From Psychromonas sp. (GTDB lineage Bacteria > Pseudomonadota > Gammaproteobacteria > Enterobacterales > Psychromonadaceae), in NCBI GenBank assembly GCA_023145575.1, contig JAGLDN010000103.1, forward strand, positions 1 through 18,468: DNA of 18,468 nucleotides, read 5' to 3'. A program made the position numbers and the translations under genes. Of this stretch, positions 6,844-15,481 are shown piece after piece. How positions within the stretch are numbered: position 1 is the first letter of the stretch; each line of letters starts with the position of its first letter. A model generated the notes under the pieces. It had not been told where the DNA came from. It searched no databases and saw only the letters and a program-made list of their open reading frames with translations.

Positions 6844-9477
6844 TTAGCCTGTGTTGCGCAGACCTGCTGCGATCCCCGCAATCGTCAGCATAAGCGCCTG
6901 ATCAATTAGTGGATTTACTTTTTCTCTTTCTTTACGAGAGCGTGAAAGTAACTCGGCTTGCAACATATTTAAAGGATCAACATATGGATTTCGGAGTTTA
7001 ATCGATATTTTGCTCCAAGGCTGCTCTTGCATTAATTTATGTTCAGGAATAGTTTCTATCACGGTTTCTTGTGTTACCTTTAAATTATCGCGTAAAACTT
7101 GACCCAGTGGCCACAGTTTTTTAGGCACTAATCGCTCTTCGTAATACTTTGCAAGACCACTATCTGTTTTTAAAAACACCATCTCAAGCATTTCTAAACG
7201 TGTATGAAAAAATGGCCAATGGCAATACATATCTTGCAATAATTCTTTTTTTCCATCTTTGAGTAGTTTTCTTAATGATCCACCAGCACCTAACCAAGCG
7301 GGTAGCATTAGGCGATTTTGGCTCCAAGCAAAGATCCAAGGAATAGCACGTAGGCTTTCAATACCGCCAGTAACTTTACGTTTTGCTGGGCGACTGCCTA
7401 AGGAAAGCTTGCCGAGTTCACCTTCTGGAGTTGCACTTGTGAAGTAGGGGACAAAATCAGCTTCATCTTGAATATAATGCCGATATTCATCACAAGATCC
7501 TTTCGCCAATTGATCCATAAGATCACGCCATTCTTGTTTAGGTGCTGGTGGTGGCAATAGGTTTGCTTCTAATATTGCTGAGGTATAGATGTTTAAGCTT
7601 TGCAGCGCAACTTTAGTCAAACCAAATTTAAAGCGGATCATTTCACCTTGCTCTGTAACGCGTAAGCCCCCTTTTAGCGATCCAGGAGGTTGAGATAATA
7701 TTGCTTGGTGCGAAGGTGCACCACCTCGTCCGATTGTGCCACCCCGACCGTGAAATAAAATCAACTGAATATTACTTTCATTACAAATTTTAACTAATCC
7801 TTCTTGTGCTGTATATTGCGCCCAATTTGCAGCCATTACGCCTGCATCTTTTGCTGAATCCGAATAACCGATCATCACATGCTGCTTACCATTGATATAA
7901 TCACGGTACCAATCAATGGCTAATAAACGTTTCATCACATCAGCAGCATGGTTTAAATCATCTAGCGTTTCAAAAAGTGGCGCGACGGGTATTTTGAACG
8001 GGCAACCTGCTTCTTTTAATAATAATTGTACCGAAAGTACATCTGATACTGCCCTAGCCATTGAAATAATATAAATACCTAATGCATCTGGATCTGCTTT
8101 GGCAATAACACGACAGGTATCGAGTACTTCTTGCACTGGTTTAGAGGGTTTCCAATCACTTCGAATCAGTGGCCGTTTACTCTGTAACTCTTGCAATAAA
8201 AACGTTTGTTTGCGACCTTCATCCCATACACTAAAATCTCCGATATCTAAATAACGAGTGATCTCGGAGATGGTTTCAATGTGAAGATCGGAAACTTGAC
8301 GAATATCGAGTTTCACTAAACTGATACCAAAGCAATCAATACGACGTAAAGTATCTAAAATACCGCCATTTGCAATAGCGTTCATTCCAACATTTTTCAG
8401 TGAATTGTAACATAGCTCGATAGGCGTTTTGAGTTGCGCCGTTGTCGTAATTACATCAACAGCACCTGATTCATGACCTTGCAATAAAGCACTTAATGCC
8501 ATTAAGGTTTCTTCTAATTCACTGCGTAGTTTTCTTAAAATATAACGGTATGGATCTTCAGCTTTGCCAACAATAAGACGCATTTCACTATCACAATTAT
8601 TCATTGATAATTCTTTGATAAGTTGTTCGATGTCATTTAAATATAAGTTAATTGCCATCCAACGACTTATGATCAGTATTTTTTGTGTGACTTTTGCAGT
8701 AACAAATGGATTGCCATCTCGATCTCCGCCCATCCACGAAGTAAAAATAATGGGGGAAGAGCCAATAGGAAGAGAAATGCCTAAATTTGTTTGTATTTTG
8801 TCATTTAACTCTCGAACATATTGAGGCACGGCCTCCCAGAGACTGTTTTCAATTACAGCGAAGCCCCACTTTGCTTCTTCAATTGGAGTAGGACGTTTTG
8901 TTCGAATATCATTTGTATGCCATGCTTGAATGATCAGTTGTGTGATGCGATCAAGGAGTTGCTCTCTTTCTTTATCTGATATCTCCGTTAATTCAAGCTT
9001 ACTTAAGCAGTCATTGATGACAGTATGTTTATAAATGAGCGATCTGCGAGTAATTTCTGTCGGATGTGCCGTCAGTACTATATCCATTTTCAAGTCGACA
9101 ATTGCTTTTTGTATCGTGTCCTTTGACAAATTAGCTTGCTTTAATTTAATAATGAGCTGATGCATTGGATCAACTAAATCAGCGGCACCATCACACTGAC
9201 GAGAAATACCATGAAATTGCTCCGCTATATTGGCAAGATTCAAAAAATGCGTAAAAGCGCGGGCAACAGGAACAAGATCCTCATCACCTAGGTTGGTGAG
9301 GATTTTAAGAAGCGAATTGCCATCTTCTTTATTTCCAGCGCGAGATGACTTGGAAAGTTTACGGATACATTCAACTTTATTTAAAAAATCTTTTCCAAGA
9401 TCATCACTAATAGTATTGCCTAAGATTTGCCCTAATAAGCTTACATTTCTACGCAATGAGCTGTAGTCTTCGTTCAT
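6844..9477 (-). CDS. ppc: Phosphoenolpyruvate carboxylase
   Basis: Ppc carboxylates phosphoenolpyruvate with bicarbonate to oxaloacetate, replenishing the TCA cycle. The 877-residue product is close to the E. coli enzyme (883). Catalytic His138 lies in VLTAHPTEITRRS. WMGGDRDGNPFV, MIGYSDSAKDAG and the glycine loop LFHGRGGTIGRGGAP follow. IPWIFAWSQNR comes next, and the conserved C-terminus is LTIAGIAAGLRNTG. The ATG at 9477 has AAGGA 7 bases upstream. The neighbouring yrdA product, a carbonic-anhydrase-like protein, would handle the bicarbonate substrate if it is active. Both are on the minus strand but 283 bp apart, so a shared role is only suggestive. A 12-bp palindrome AACCCTAGGGTT follows the stop directly. 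No defect is visible. Confidence 0.97.
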   Translation of the reverse strand: MNEDYSSLRRNVSLLGQILGNTISDDLGKDFLNKVECIRKLSKSSRAGNKEDGNSLLKILTNLGDEDLVPVARAFTHFLNLANIAEQFHGISRQCDGAADLVDPMHQLIIKLKQANLSKDTIQKAIVDLKMDIVLTAHPTEITRRSLIYKHTVINDCLSKLELTEISDKEREQLLDRITQLIIQAWHTNDIRTKRPTPIEEAKWGFAVIENSLWEAVPQYVRELNDKIQTNLGISLPIGSSPIIFTSWMGGDRDGNPFVTAKVTQKILIISRWMAINLYLNDIEQLIKELSMNNCDSEMRLIVGKAEDPYRYILRKLRSELEETLMALSALLQGHESGAVDVITTTAQLKTPIELCYNSLKNVGMNAIANGGILDTLRRIDCFGISLVKLDIRQVSDLHIETISEITRYLDIGDFSVWDEGRKQTFLLQELQSKRPLIRSDWKPSKPVQEVLDTCRVIAKADPDALGIYIISMARAVSDVLSVQLLLKEAGCPFKIPVAPLFETLDDLNHAADVMKRLLAIDWYRDYINGKQHVMIGYSDSAKDAGVMAANWAQYTAQEGLVKICNESNIQLILFHGRGGTIGRGGAPSHQAILSQPPGSLKGGLRVTEQGEMIRFKFGLTKVALQSLNIYTSAILEANLLPPPAPKQEWRDLMDQLAKGSCDEYRHYIQDEADFVPYFTSATPEGELGKLSLGSRPAKRKVTGGIESLRAIPWIFAWSQNRLMLPAWLGAGGSLRKLLKDGKKELLQDMYCHWPFFHTRLEMLEMVFLKTDSGLAKYYEERLVPKKLWPLGQVLRDNLKVTQETVIETIPEHKLMQEQPWSKISIKLRNPYVDPLNMLQAELLSRSRKEREKVNPLIDQALMLTIAGIAAGLRNTG

Positions 9478-9507
9478 ATTATGAGTCCTTTGAGTTTCAT
9501 TGCGTTT

Positions 9508-9537
9508 ATATTAATTTTACCTCAAAATGCGACGCAA
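9508..9537 (-). promoter_or_regulatory. Candidate ppc promoter
   Basis: On the minus strand TTGCGT (9537–9532) and TAATAT (9513–9508) are spaced by 18 bp, each matching the sigma-70 boxes at four or more positions. The −10 ends 31 bp before the ppc start. The remaining 9538–9760 holds AT-rich sequence with no coding frame, and small competing repeats at 9683–9708. Confidence 0.35.
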
Positions 9538-9760
9538 GGCACGAACTAAATCTTACGATTAAGACATAGAAACTGGCTTACGAACGTTTTTATTCTCAAC
9601 AGTTTATAGATAAAATTAACGAATAATGCTAATTATTGTTGCTGTTTAACACCTTAAGAGAGTTCCGCAAAAGGTAAATTGTCCTCAGCAATGAGGTATA
9701 AAATCCTCTGTGAATTTTTAATTCCGTAGTATCATAGATGATATTTGATAGAGAGACTAT

Positions 9761-10300
9761 TCACTTTAATTGCTCTAAATACTCATTTTTTAATGCGACA
9801 TAATGAGCCGCAGAGAGTTTAAGGAATACAAGCTCTTTTTTGGTTAGTTTTCGTACCTGTTTTGCAGGGCTACCTATATATAGATATCCTGATTCAAGCC
9901 TTTTATTTGTAGGCACTAAACTGCCAGCACCAACAATGACATCATTCTCAATAATCGCATGATCTAAAATAATTGCTCCCATACCAATTAATACGCGATC
10001 ACCTATTTGACAAGAATGTAGCATTGCTTTATGTCCAACAGTGACGTCTTCACCTATAACAACGATAGCGCCTGCTGAATAATCGCTTTTGGATGTCGTA
10101 TGTAAAACAGACCCATCTTGAACGTTTGTGCGTTTTCCTATTTTGATCTTATTGACGTCTCCACGCAATACACACATAGGCCAAATACCAACATCGTCGG
10201 CAAGACTTACATCACCAATGATGCAAGAAAAAGGATCAAGATAAACAGAATTTCCAATAGAAGGGTTTATTCCCCGGTAAGGTCGTAAAATAGGCAACAT
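9761..10300 (-). CDS. yrdA: Gamma-carbonic-anhydrase-like hexapeptide-repeat protein YrdA
   Basis: This belongs to the gamma-class carbonic anhydrase-like family with a left-handed beta-helix built from hexapeptide repeats, forming trimers that bind metal between subunits. The 179 residues start MLPILRPYRG and carry IGDVSLADDVGIWPM, VLRGDVNKIKIGKRTNVQDGSVLH (around 44–67), IGEDVTVGHKAMLHSC (82–97) and ESGYLYIGSPAKQVR. The three metal-ligand histidines are present as His67, His90 and His95. Whether YrdA-type proteins hydrate carbon dioxide in vivo is not settled, so the enzyme activity is inference. No strong Shine-Dalgarno is visible before the ATG at 10300. In E. coli the gene neighbours aroE; here it neighbours ppc and deaD. 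Confidence 0.92.
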   Translation of the reverse strand: MLPILRPYRGINPSIGNSVYLDPFSCIIGDVSLADDVGIWPMCVLRGDVNKIKIGKRTNVQDGSVLHTTSKSDYSAGAIVVIGEDVTVGHKAMLHSCQIGDRVLIGMGAIILDHAIIENDVIVGAGSLVPTNKRLESGYLYIGSPAKQVRKLTKKELVFLKLSAAHYVALKNEYLEQLK

Positions 10301-10870
10301 AGTATTTTCATTCTTTAAATGTAAAAGAAGATTATAATATCATGCATTCATTTAAATAATAGGATAAATGACTTAGATCAGATGTTCAGAGACACTTATT
10401 TGTATAAGTTTATTTATGACCAAGTTACTTAACGTTATTTGTCCATTGGTCGTAAGAATGAAAACTAATACTCGGTTAATCAAGCCCATAGTACGAATGA
10501 ATACTAACGGGATAGCAAAATATTTATCGTGTTTCATTACAAGCCATGCCAATATACCCATCTAAATACATTTACAAAATGACTTGTCAATCAATTTTTT
10601 TATTTAATTTGTGGACAAGATCAAATAAAATGAGCATATTATGATAAATTAAAGTACACTATGCGCACTTGCTACTTTTAAAAGCTACACAAATCACATA
10701 CAGATTCAGAGTAGACCTACGATTCAATAGTTATCTCAATAAGTAATGCAAGATAATATTATCCGACAACAGTATGAATAAGGATAATGGTAGGTATTAG
10801 GCTGATATTAGATTTTCTTCGCGATTGATTATGCGATAAAAAATATTTTAAACATATAAATGGGGCTTCT
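10301..10870. other. Divergent yrdA/deaD intergenic region
   Basis: The 570 bp must hold promoters for both flanking genes. A perfect minus-strand TATAAT at 10336–10331 lies 31 bp before yrdA, without a good −35. For deaD, TGGACA (10612–10617) lies 17 bp from CATATT (10635–10640) or 19 bp from TATTAT (10637–10642). Either would leave a leader of over 200 nt. A 62-codon minus frame at 10373–10561 has no Shine-Dalgarno or recognised similarity and I did not call it. Confidence 0.5.
10612..10642 (+). promoter_or_regulatory. Candidate deaD promoter with long leader
   Basis: TGGACA (5/6 to the −35 box) is followed by CATATT after 17 bp or TATTAT after 19 bp. Transcription from here would give about 220 nt of untranslated leader before the deaD ATG, in keeping with the long 5' leader known for E. 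coli csdA/deaD. The exact −10 is uncertain. Confidence 0.3.
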
Positions 10871-12571
10871 ATGACAGAGTCAATTGAAACAAAATCAACT
10901 CAATCACCACCTTCTTTTACTGAACTTAACTTACCTGAATCGTTACTAAAAATTGTTTCAGAATTAGGTTATCAACAACCAACACCGATACAAGAACAAT
11001 GTATACCACACATTTTAAATGGTCAAGATGTGTTAGGACTTGCACAAACTGGAACGGGTAAAACAGCAGCATTTGCATTACCTCTTCTTGCAAATATTGT
11101 GTTAAATGAAAAGCACCCACAAGTTTTAGTACTTACGCCAACTCGCGAGTTGGCTATTCAGGTTGCTGATGCATTTCGGCAATACGCACGTTATTTACCC
11201 GATTTTAATGTACTGGCTATTTATGGTGGACAAAGCTACAACATACAATTTAATCAACTACGTCGCGGGCCACAAGTTATTGTTGGCACACCTGGACGTA
11301 TTATGGATCACCTAAAACGAAAAACATTAGATCTTTCAAAACTGGCTGCATTAGTGCTCGATGAAGCAGACGAAATGTTACGTATGGGTTTCATTGATGA
11401 TGTTGAAACTATCATGGAACAGATGCCACTAAATCGCCAAACCGCCCTATTTTCTGCAACCATGCCAAATCAAATTAAAGTCATCACTAAGCGCTACATG
11501 AATAATCCTGCTGAAATTAAAATTAATACAGCAAAGTCAACTGTTGAAAACATTGAACAAAAATGTTGGATTGTGCGTGGTGTAAACAAACTTGATGCAT
11601 TAACTCGTATGCTAGAAACAGAGGAGTTTGATGGGGTCATAATCTTTGCTCGCACAAAAACGGCAACTGTTGAACTTGCAGAACGCCTAGAGGCACGTGG
11701 CTATCCAAGTGCGGCTTTAAATGGTGATATGAATCAGCAATTACGCGAGCGTACAATTGCGCGTATTAAATCAGGTAGTTTGAATATTTTGGTTGCAACT
11801 GATGTTGCCGCACGCGGACTTGATGTTGACCGCTTAAGCTTGGTAGTAAACTACGATATCCCAACTGATACTGAATCATATGTTCATCGTATCGGTCGTA
11901 CAGGCCGTGCTGGTCGCAAAGGTAAAGCAATTTTGTTTGTATCACCTCGCGAGCGCCGTTTACTCCAAGCAATTGAACGTGCGACTCGTCAAAAGATACA
12001 AATAATGGATTTACCGAGTCGTGAACAAGTAACGCAAACACGCATTAAGAACTTCCAAAAAAATCTGTTTGAACTATCGGAAAGCGAAGATCTTACGTTC
12101 TTCCGTACGCTGGCTGAACAAATTAAAAATGAAGCTAAAATCGAAGATATTGATTTCATCGCCACGCTATTATTAATGGCACAAAAAGAAAAGCCTCTGC
12201 AACCTAATGAAGATAAATTTATAGAGCCGCAAACAAATGGCAATGGTTATGATCGAAGTTCTCGTGAAAGAAATCTGCGTGGTCGAGCTGATCGTACTGA
12301 TAAATCACGCAATAGAGCCCGCACAACGGATGTTGAGTTTGAAACATTTCACATAGATGTTGGACGTACACACGGGGTCCAATTTAAAAATATCGTCGGT
12401 GCAATTGCCAATGAAGCAAATATAAATAGTCGTTTTATTGGTGATATAAAAATTAACGATGATTATTCAACTGTTGAGTTACCAAAAGGGATGCCTGAAA
12501 AAGTAATGACACATCTTGAGAAAACCTACGTTTGTAATCGTCTGTTAAAGATCCGTAAAACGAATAATTAA
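10871..12571 (+). CDS. deaD: Cold-associated DEAD-box RNA helicase DeaD (CsdA)
   Basis: DeaD is an ATP-dependent RNA helicase used in 50S ribosome assembly and mRNA unwinding and decay, especially in the cold. The 566 residues show the Q motif PTPIQ (37–41), Walker A AQTGTGKT (58–65), PTREL (90–94), TPGRI, DEAD (164–167), SAT (195–197) and HRIGRTGR (339–346). A basic linker (about 462–485) follows, then the DbpA/CsdA-type RNA-binding domain (about 488–562) with VGAIANEANINSRFIGDIKI. E. coli CsdA is 629 residues because of an RGG-rich tail, which is absent here. The ATG has GGGG about 6 bases upstream. The gene stands alone on the plus strand and converges on glmU. Confidence 0.96.
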   Translation: MTESIETKSTQSPPSFTELNLPESLLKIVSELGYQQPTPIQEQCIPHILNGQDVLGLAQTGTGKTAAFALPLLANIVLNEKHPQVLVLTPTRELAIQVADAFRQYARYLPDFNVLAIYGGQSYNIQFNQLRRGPQVIVGTPGRIMDHLKRKTLDLSKLAALVLDEADEMLRMGFIDDVETIMEQMPLNRQTALFSATMPNQIKVITKRYMNNPAEIKINTAKSTVENIEQKCWIVRGVNKLDALTRMLETEEFDGVIIFARTKTATVELAERLEARGYPSAALNGDMNQQLRERTIARIKSGSLNILVATDVAARGLDVDRLSLVVNYDIPTDTESYVHRIGRTGRAGRKGKAILFVSPRERRLLQAIERATRQKIQIMDLPSREQVTQTRIKNFQKNLFELSESEDLTFFRTLAEQIKNEAKIEDIDFIATLLLMAQKEKPLQPNEDKFIEPQTNGNGYDRSSRERNLRGRADRTDKSRNRARTTDVEFETFHIDVGRTHGVQFKNIVGAIANEANINSRFIGDIKINDDYSTVELPKGMPEKVMTHLEKTYVCNRLLKIRKTNN

Positions 12572-12607
12572 GCCTACCTAGTAATTGTCTTGCTTAATTT
12601 TAATTGG
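12566..12607 (+). terminator. Possible deaD terminator overlapping its stop codon
   Basis: AATTAAGC (12566–12573) and GCTTAATT (12592–12599) form a perfect 8-bp stem around an 18-nt loop, and TTTAATT follows. The left arm includes the stop codon. The stem is AT-rich and the U-tract broken, so efficiency is doubtful. Confidence 0.35.
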
Positions 12608-12708
12608 GAGGCACGAACTCGAAAACGAATTGTAAGTTAGCTACTCTAAGAACAAACGGTGAAGCGAAAACTTTTGTCTGTGGTAATATTAGCGATGTTG
12701 ATCTTTAA

Positions 12709-14088
12709 TCAGCAGTTGCTTGTATATTTTGAAATTTTAACGGGCCTTTTCCAATTTTTTATATTTCGTTGCCTCACGCGCGCAATACTTAAATTACCTT
12801 GAGGTACATTTTGCGAAATCGTTGTGCCAGCACCTGTGGTTGCACAACTTTCAACGGTTACAGGTGCTATTAATTGACAATCAGAGCCAATAAATGCATC
12901 ATCACCAATGACTGTTTGAAACTTATTTGCCCCATCGTAATTACAGGTGATTACACCTGCGCCTATATTCACTCGCTCACCCACGATCGTGTCGCCAAGG
13001 TAAGTTAGGTGCCCACATTTACTGTCATTACCTAACATCGAATTTTTAATTTCAACAAAATTTCCTATATGGACATTTTTATTCAATACAGTATTAGGGC
13101 GAATACGAGCAAAAGGACCTACATCAGAGCCTTCACCAATAATACTTTTCTCAACAATTGAATTTGCCTTAATTTCAACATTATCTGCAAGCTCACAATC
13201 AATTAAAATACAGTTTGCACCAATCACCACATTGTCGCCAAGCGTCACTTTTCCTTTAATAATGACATTAATATCAATATCAACATCCTGCCCACAAGCA
13301 ACCTCCCCTCGCAAATCAAAACGCGTCGGATCACGTACCATCGTACCTTGTAGTAAAAGCTTTTCTGCTTGATTTAATTGATATATTCGCTCAAGTCTCG
13401 CAAGCTGCAAACGATTATTTACACCTTCAACTTCACTTGAATTACTTGGTTGAACCGTTTCTATTGCGGCGCCTTCTTGATGTGCCATCTTAATAATATC
13501 GGTAAGATAGAATTCTTGAGATGCATTTTCATTCGATAACGCAGGTAACCAACGGTGAAGATCACAAACACTAGCAACTAAAATACCTGTATTCACCTCA
13601 CAAATTTTCTGCTGAATTTCACTTGCATCTTTTTGCTCAACAATTTCCGAAACCATTCCATCAATACGCACTATCCGACCATATCCAAGAGGATCATCTA
13701 GATTGATTGTCAATAAACCGATGTCATTATTTGCCTGAGCTTCAATTAATTTTTGTAAAGTGTCGGTCGAAAGCAAAGGTACATCAGCATAAACAATTAA
13801 TATTTTTTCATTACTTTTAAAGTGAGGAAGCGCGACCTGCATTGCATGACCTGTACCTAATTGCTCACTTTGCTCAATCCAATTTAACCCTGGTTCAGTA
13901 ATGGTTTTTTTAAGCTTATCACCACCATGTCCATAAATTACATGAATATTATCTGCATCCAGATGTTTAACAGTATCAATGACATGCTGGAGCATCGGCT
14001 TATCAGCAATTTTATGAAGCACCTTTGGTAAAGTAGAAAGCATACGAGTACCTTTTCCCGCAGCAAGAATAACCACACTTAAAGACAT
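12709..14088 (-). CDS. glmU: Bifunctional N-acetylglucosamine-1-phosphate uridyltransferase / glucosamine-1-phosphate acetyltransferase
   Basis: GlmU makes UDP-N-acetylglucosamine, the precursor of peptidoglycan and lipopolysaccharide, by acetylating glucosamine-1-phosphate and then adding UMP. The 459 residues match E. coli GlmU (456). The N-terminal pyrophosphorylase domain carries LAAGKGTRM (8–16) and LPKVLH, then EQLGTGHAMQ and a YADVPL metal-site motif (E. coli has YGDVPL; the aspartate is kept). VEGVNNRLQLARLE links to the C-terminal left-handed beta-helix, with RPNTVL, HIGNFVEIK, GHLTYLGD carrying the acetyl-transfer histidine, and NIGAGVITCNYDGANK. AAGGT lies 7 bases before the ATG. 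The gene is not beside the atp operon, where it commonly follows atpC; an IS982 relic lies upstream. Confidence 0.96.
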   Translation of the reverse strand: MSLSVVILAAGKGTRMLSTLPKVLHKIADKPMLQHVIDTVKHLDADNIHVIYGHGGDKLKKTITEPGLNWIEQSEQLGTGHAMQVALPHFKSNEKILIVYADVPLLSTDTLQKLIEAQANNDIGLLTINLDDPLGYGRIVRIDGMVSEIVEQKDASEIQQKICEVNTGILVASVCDLHRWLPALSNENASQEFYLTDIIKMAHQEGAAIETVQPSNSSEVEGVNNRLQLARLERIYQLNQAEKLLLQGTMVRDPTRFDLRGEVACGQDVDIDINVIIKGKVTLGDNVVIGANCILIDCELADNVEIKANSIVEKSIIGEGSDVGPFARIRPNTVLNKNVHIGNFVEIKNSMLGNDSKCGHLTYLGDTIVGERVNIGAGVITCNYDGANKFQTVIGDDAFIGSDCQLIAPVTVESCATTGAGTTISQNVPQGNLSIARVRQRNIKNWKRPVKISKYTSNC

Positions 14089-14462
14089 ATTAGATACCTT
14101 GATAAATGATAAGAAACAACGGGTGATGATCAGTACAAATATTATTGAATATAAATTAATTATTTAACGCATTATAAGAGATAAAAAAGTTAAAATATAA
14201 GTGATTATCTAAAATATCACTATTTTAAATGTTTTTCCTGAAAAAATGCATACTGAATGTAAAGCAAATTTCTTTATTAACAGAGTGTATTTGGATTAAA
14301 ATTTAGCACAATTTGGGTTGATCTGCGTTTTTACTTATAATAATACCAATTACAATAAATAGCTTTACTATTTTACGGCATAAGATAACTTACTTCATCA
14401 TTATAAATTTCGCAAGCAAATACCAACTTACATAAACTTATGCTTTAAATTAAACTGTTTTT
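14089..14462. other. AT-rich region upstream of glmU
   Basis: No coding frame is supportable. It must contain the glmU promoter on the minus strand, but I found no convincing −35/−10 pair. Positions 14224–14243 share the string GTTTTTCCTGAAAA with 14456–14470, which leads into the IS982 left end, so a second fragment of the same kind of end may be present. Confidence 0.4.
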
Positions 14463-14527
14463 CCTGAAAATACACGTTTCAGGACACCTAAGTGATTGAG
14501 GTTCAAGGCACAATGCTCCCTTCGGTC

Positions 14528-14549
14528 GGGTTAAAAAAAACTTTAACCC
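14528..14549. repeat. 8-bp inverted repeat, terminator-like, inside the IS982 relic
   Basis: GGGTTAAA and TTTAACCC form a perfect stem with a 6-nt loop, and T-rich sequence follows on the plus strand. It could stop read-through transcription into the transposase, a common arrangement at IS ends, but this is inference. Confidence 0.4.
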
Positions 14550-14699
14550 TTTATTGTTATTAACTTTTTGAGTATTGCAATGCAAAAGATAATTTAGTCT
14601 GTTGGCCCCCAAAGGGCGAGTTTTAAAGGCTTATATACCCGTTACCAACCAAGATGCAGATGGATTTATTGCCTTGATAGATTTTTTGCAAACAAAAAA

Positions 14700-15276
14700 A
14701 TATCGACTGATAATGACAGCGTTTATCTTATGGATCCGTTTCATATTTCACTCGCTAAGAATAAATATGCTTACACAGCTAAAGTGTCACCAGAGCTCAC
14801 AAGCAAAAGCTACAACTAAACTAAGAAAATGTATTATTACGGTGTCAAAGCACATGTTGTTTCACGTAAACGAGAAGCCAGCCTAACAAGATCATGAAAT
14901 AATCTTTATTGAAGAAGCCAAGAGACAGGATGGACCTGTTTTTGAACAAATTCGACCGATGCCTACAGACAATTTGCTGTTTGGCAATCAAGCTTAAAAA
15001 GATCCAATGAAGATAAGGTTAATCAGAGCAGGTTTTGAAAGTATTGACACCTAAAAAAACAAAGAAGCAGAATGAGTTATCGACAGAGGAAAAAAATATT
15101 CAAATGCAAGATCACGTATTAGACAGCCTATTGAAGCATTATTTGCTTGGCTCACTCAAGTTACAGGCATTGAAGATGCAGCAAACGTTCATTGGTCAAA
15201 AGGATTACTTACACATATTTATGGAAGACTGGCAGCTGCGATGATGCATCGCAGTTACCCTGAACCTGGCTTTTGA
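14700..15276 (+). pseudogene. IS982-family transposase, 5'-truncated and frameshifted
   Basis: In shifting frames the region encodes recognisable IS982 transposase segments. DSVYLMDPF comes first, then NKYAYTAKVSPELTSKSYN, stop, MYYYGVKAHVVSRKRE (to about 14876). EEAKRQDGPVFEQIRP and LLFGNQA, stop, follow. Then come VLTPKKTKKQNELSTEEK (from 15035) and, in another frame, SRIRQPIEALFAWLTQVTG through YGRLAAAMMHRSYPEPGF ending at 15276. Several stops and at least three frame changes inactivate it. The second catalytic aspartate, normally in GDQAY, has become asparagine, while the final glutamate in RQPIEALF remains. Sequence upstream of about 14700 does not resemble the usual N-terminal part, implying a deletion or severe decay. 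Confidence 0.82.
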
Positions 15277-15481
15277 TTCGAATATATGCATTGTTATTGA
15301 TTTTGGAAAGGGAATAACCATTCTCTTCAATCAATGCCTTGCCTCGAAGTTTTTTAATTCTCGCTGAAACCTGCATTTTCAGGTGCGATGGGTATAGATG
15401 GGTTAAAAAGAGTAGGATTTGGATATGTTGCTATCGAGAATTCAGGTAATATTTATTAATTTTTAATATAGAGGGCGTCCC

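Larger units (their letters stand above)
14463..15383 (+). mobile_element. IS982-family insertion sequence relic
   Basis: The boundaries come from inverted ends. The left CCTGAAAATACACGTTTCAG (14463–14482) matches the reverse complement of 15364–15383 at 18 of 20 positions, and weaker similarity (TTC, then AGGC) continues inward. Each end is itself a small hairpin. The enclosed transposase gene is broken and missing its N-terminal region. At about 920 bp the element is slightly shorter than typical IS982 members (about 1 kb). No clear target-site duplication flanks it. A separate hairpin, GGGTTAAA (14528–14535) with TTTAACCC (14542–14549), lies near the left end. Confidence 0.75.

Noticed and set aside
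10373..10561. 62-codon minus-strand frame with a hydrophobic start, upstream of yrdA
   Set aside because: No Shine-Dalgarno precedes the ATG and I recognise no family. A small membrane protein cannot be excluded but is not supported.
10609..10620. DnaA-box-like TGTGGACAA
   Set aside because: A single near match to TGTGGATAA with no cluster or origin genes nearby.
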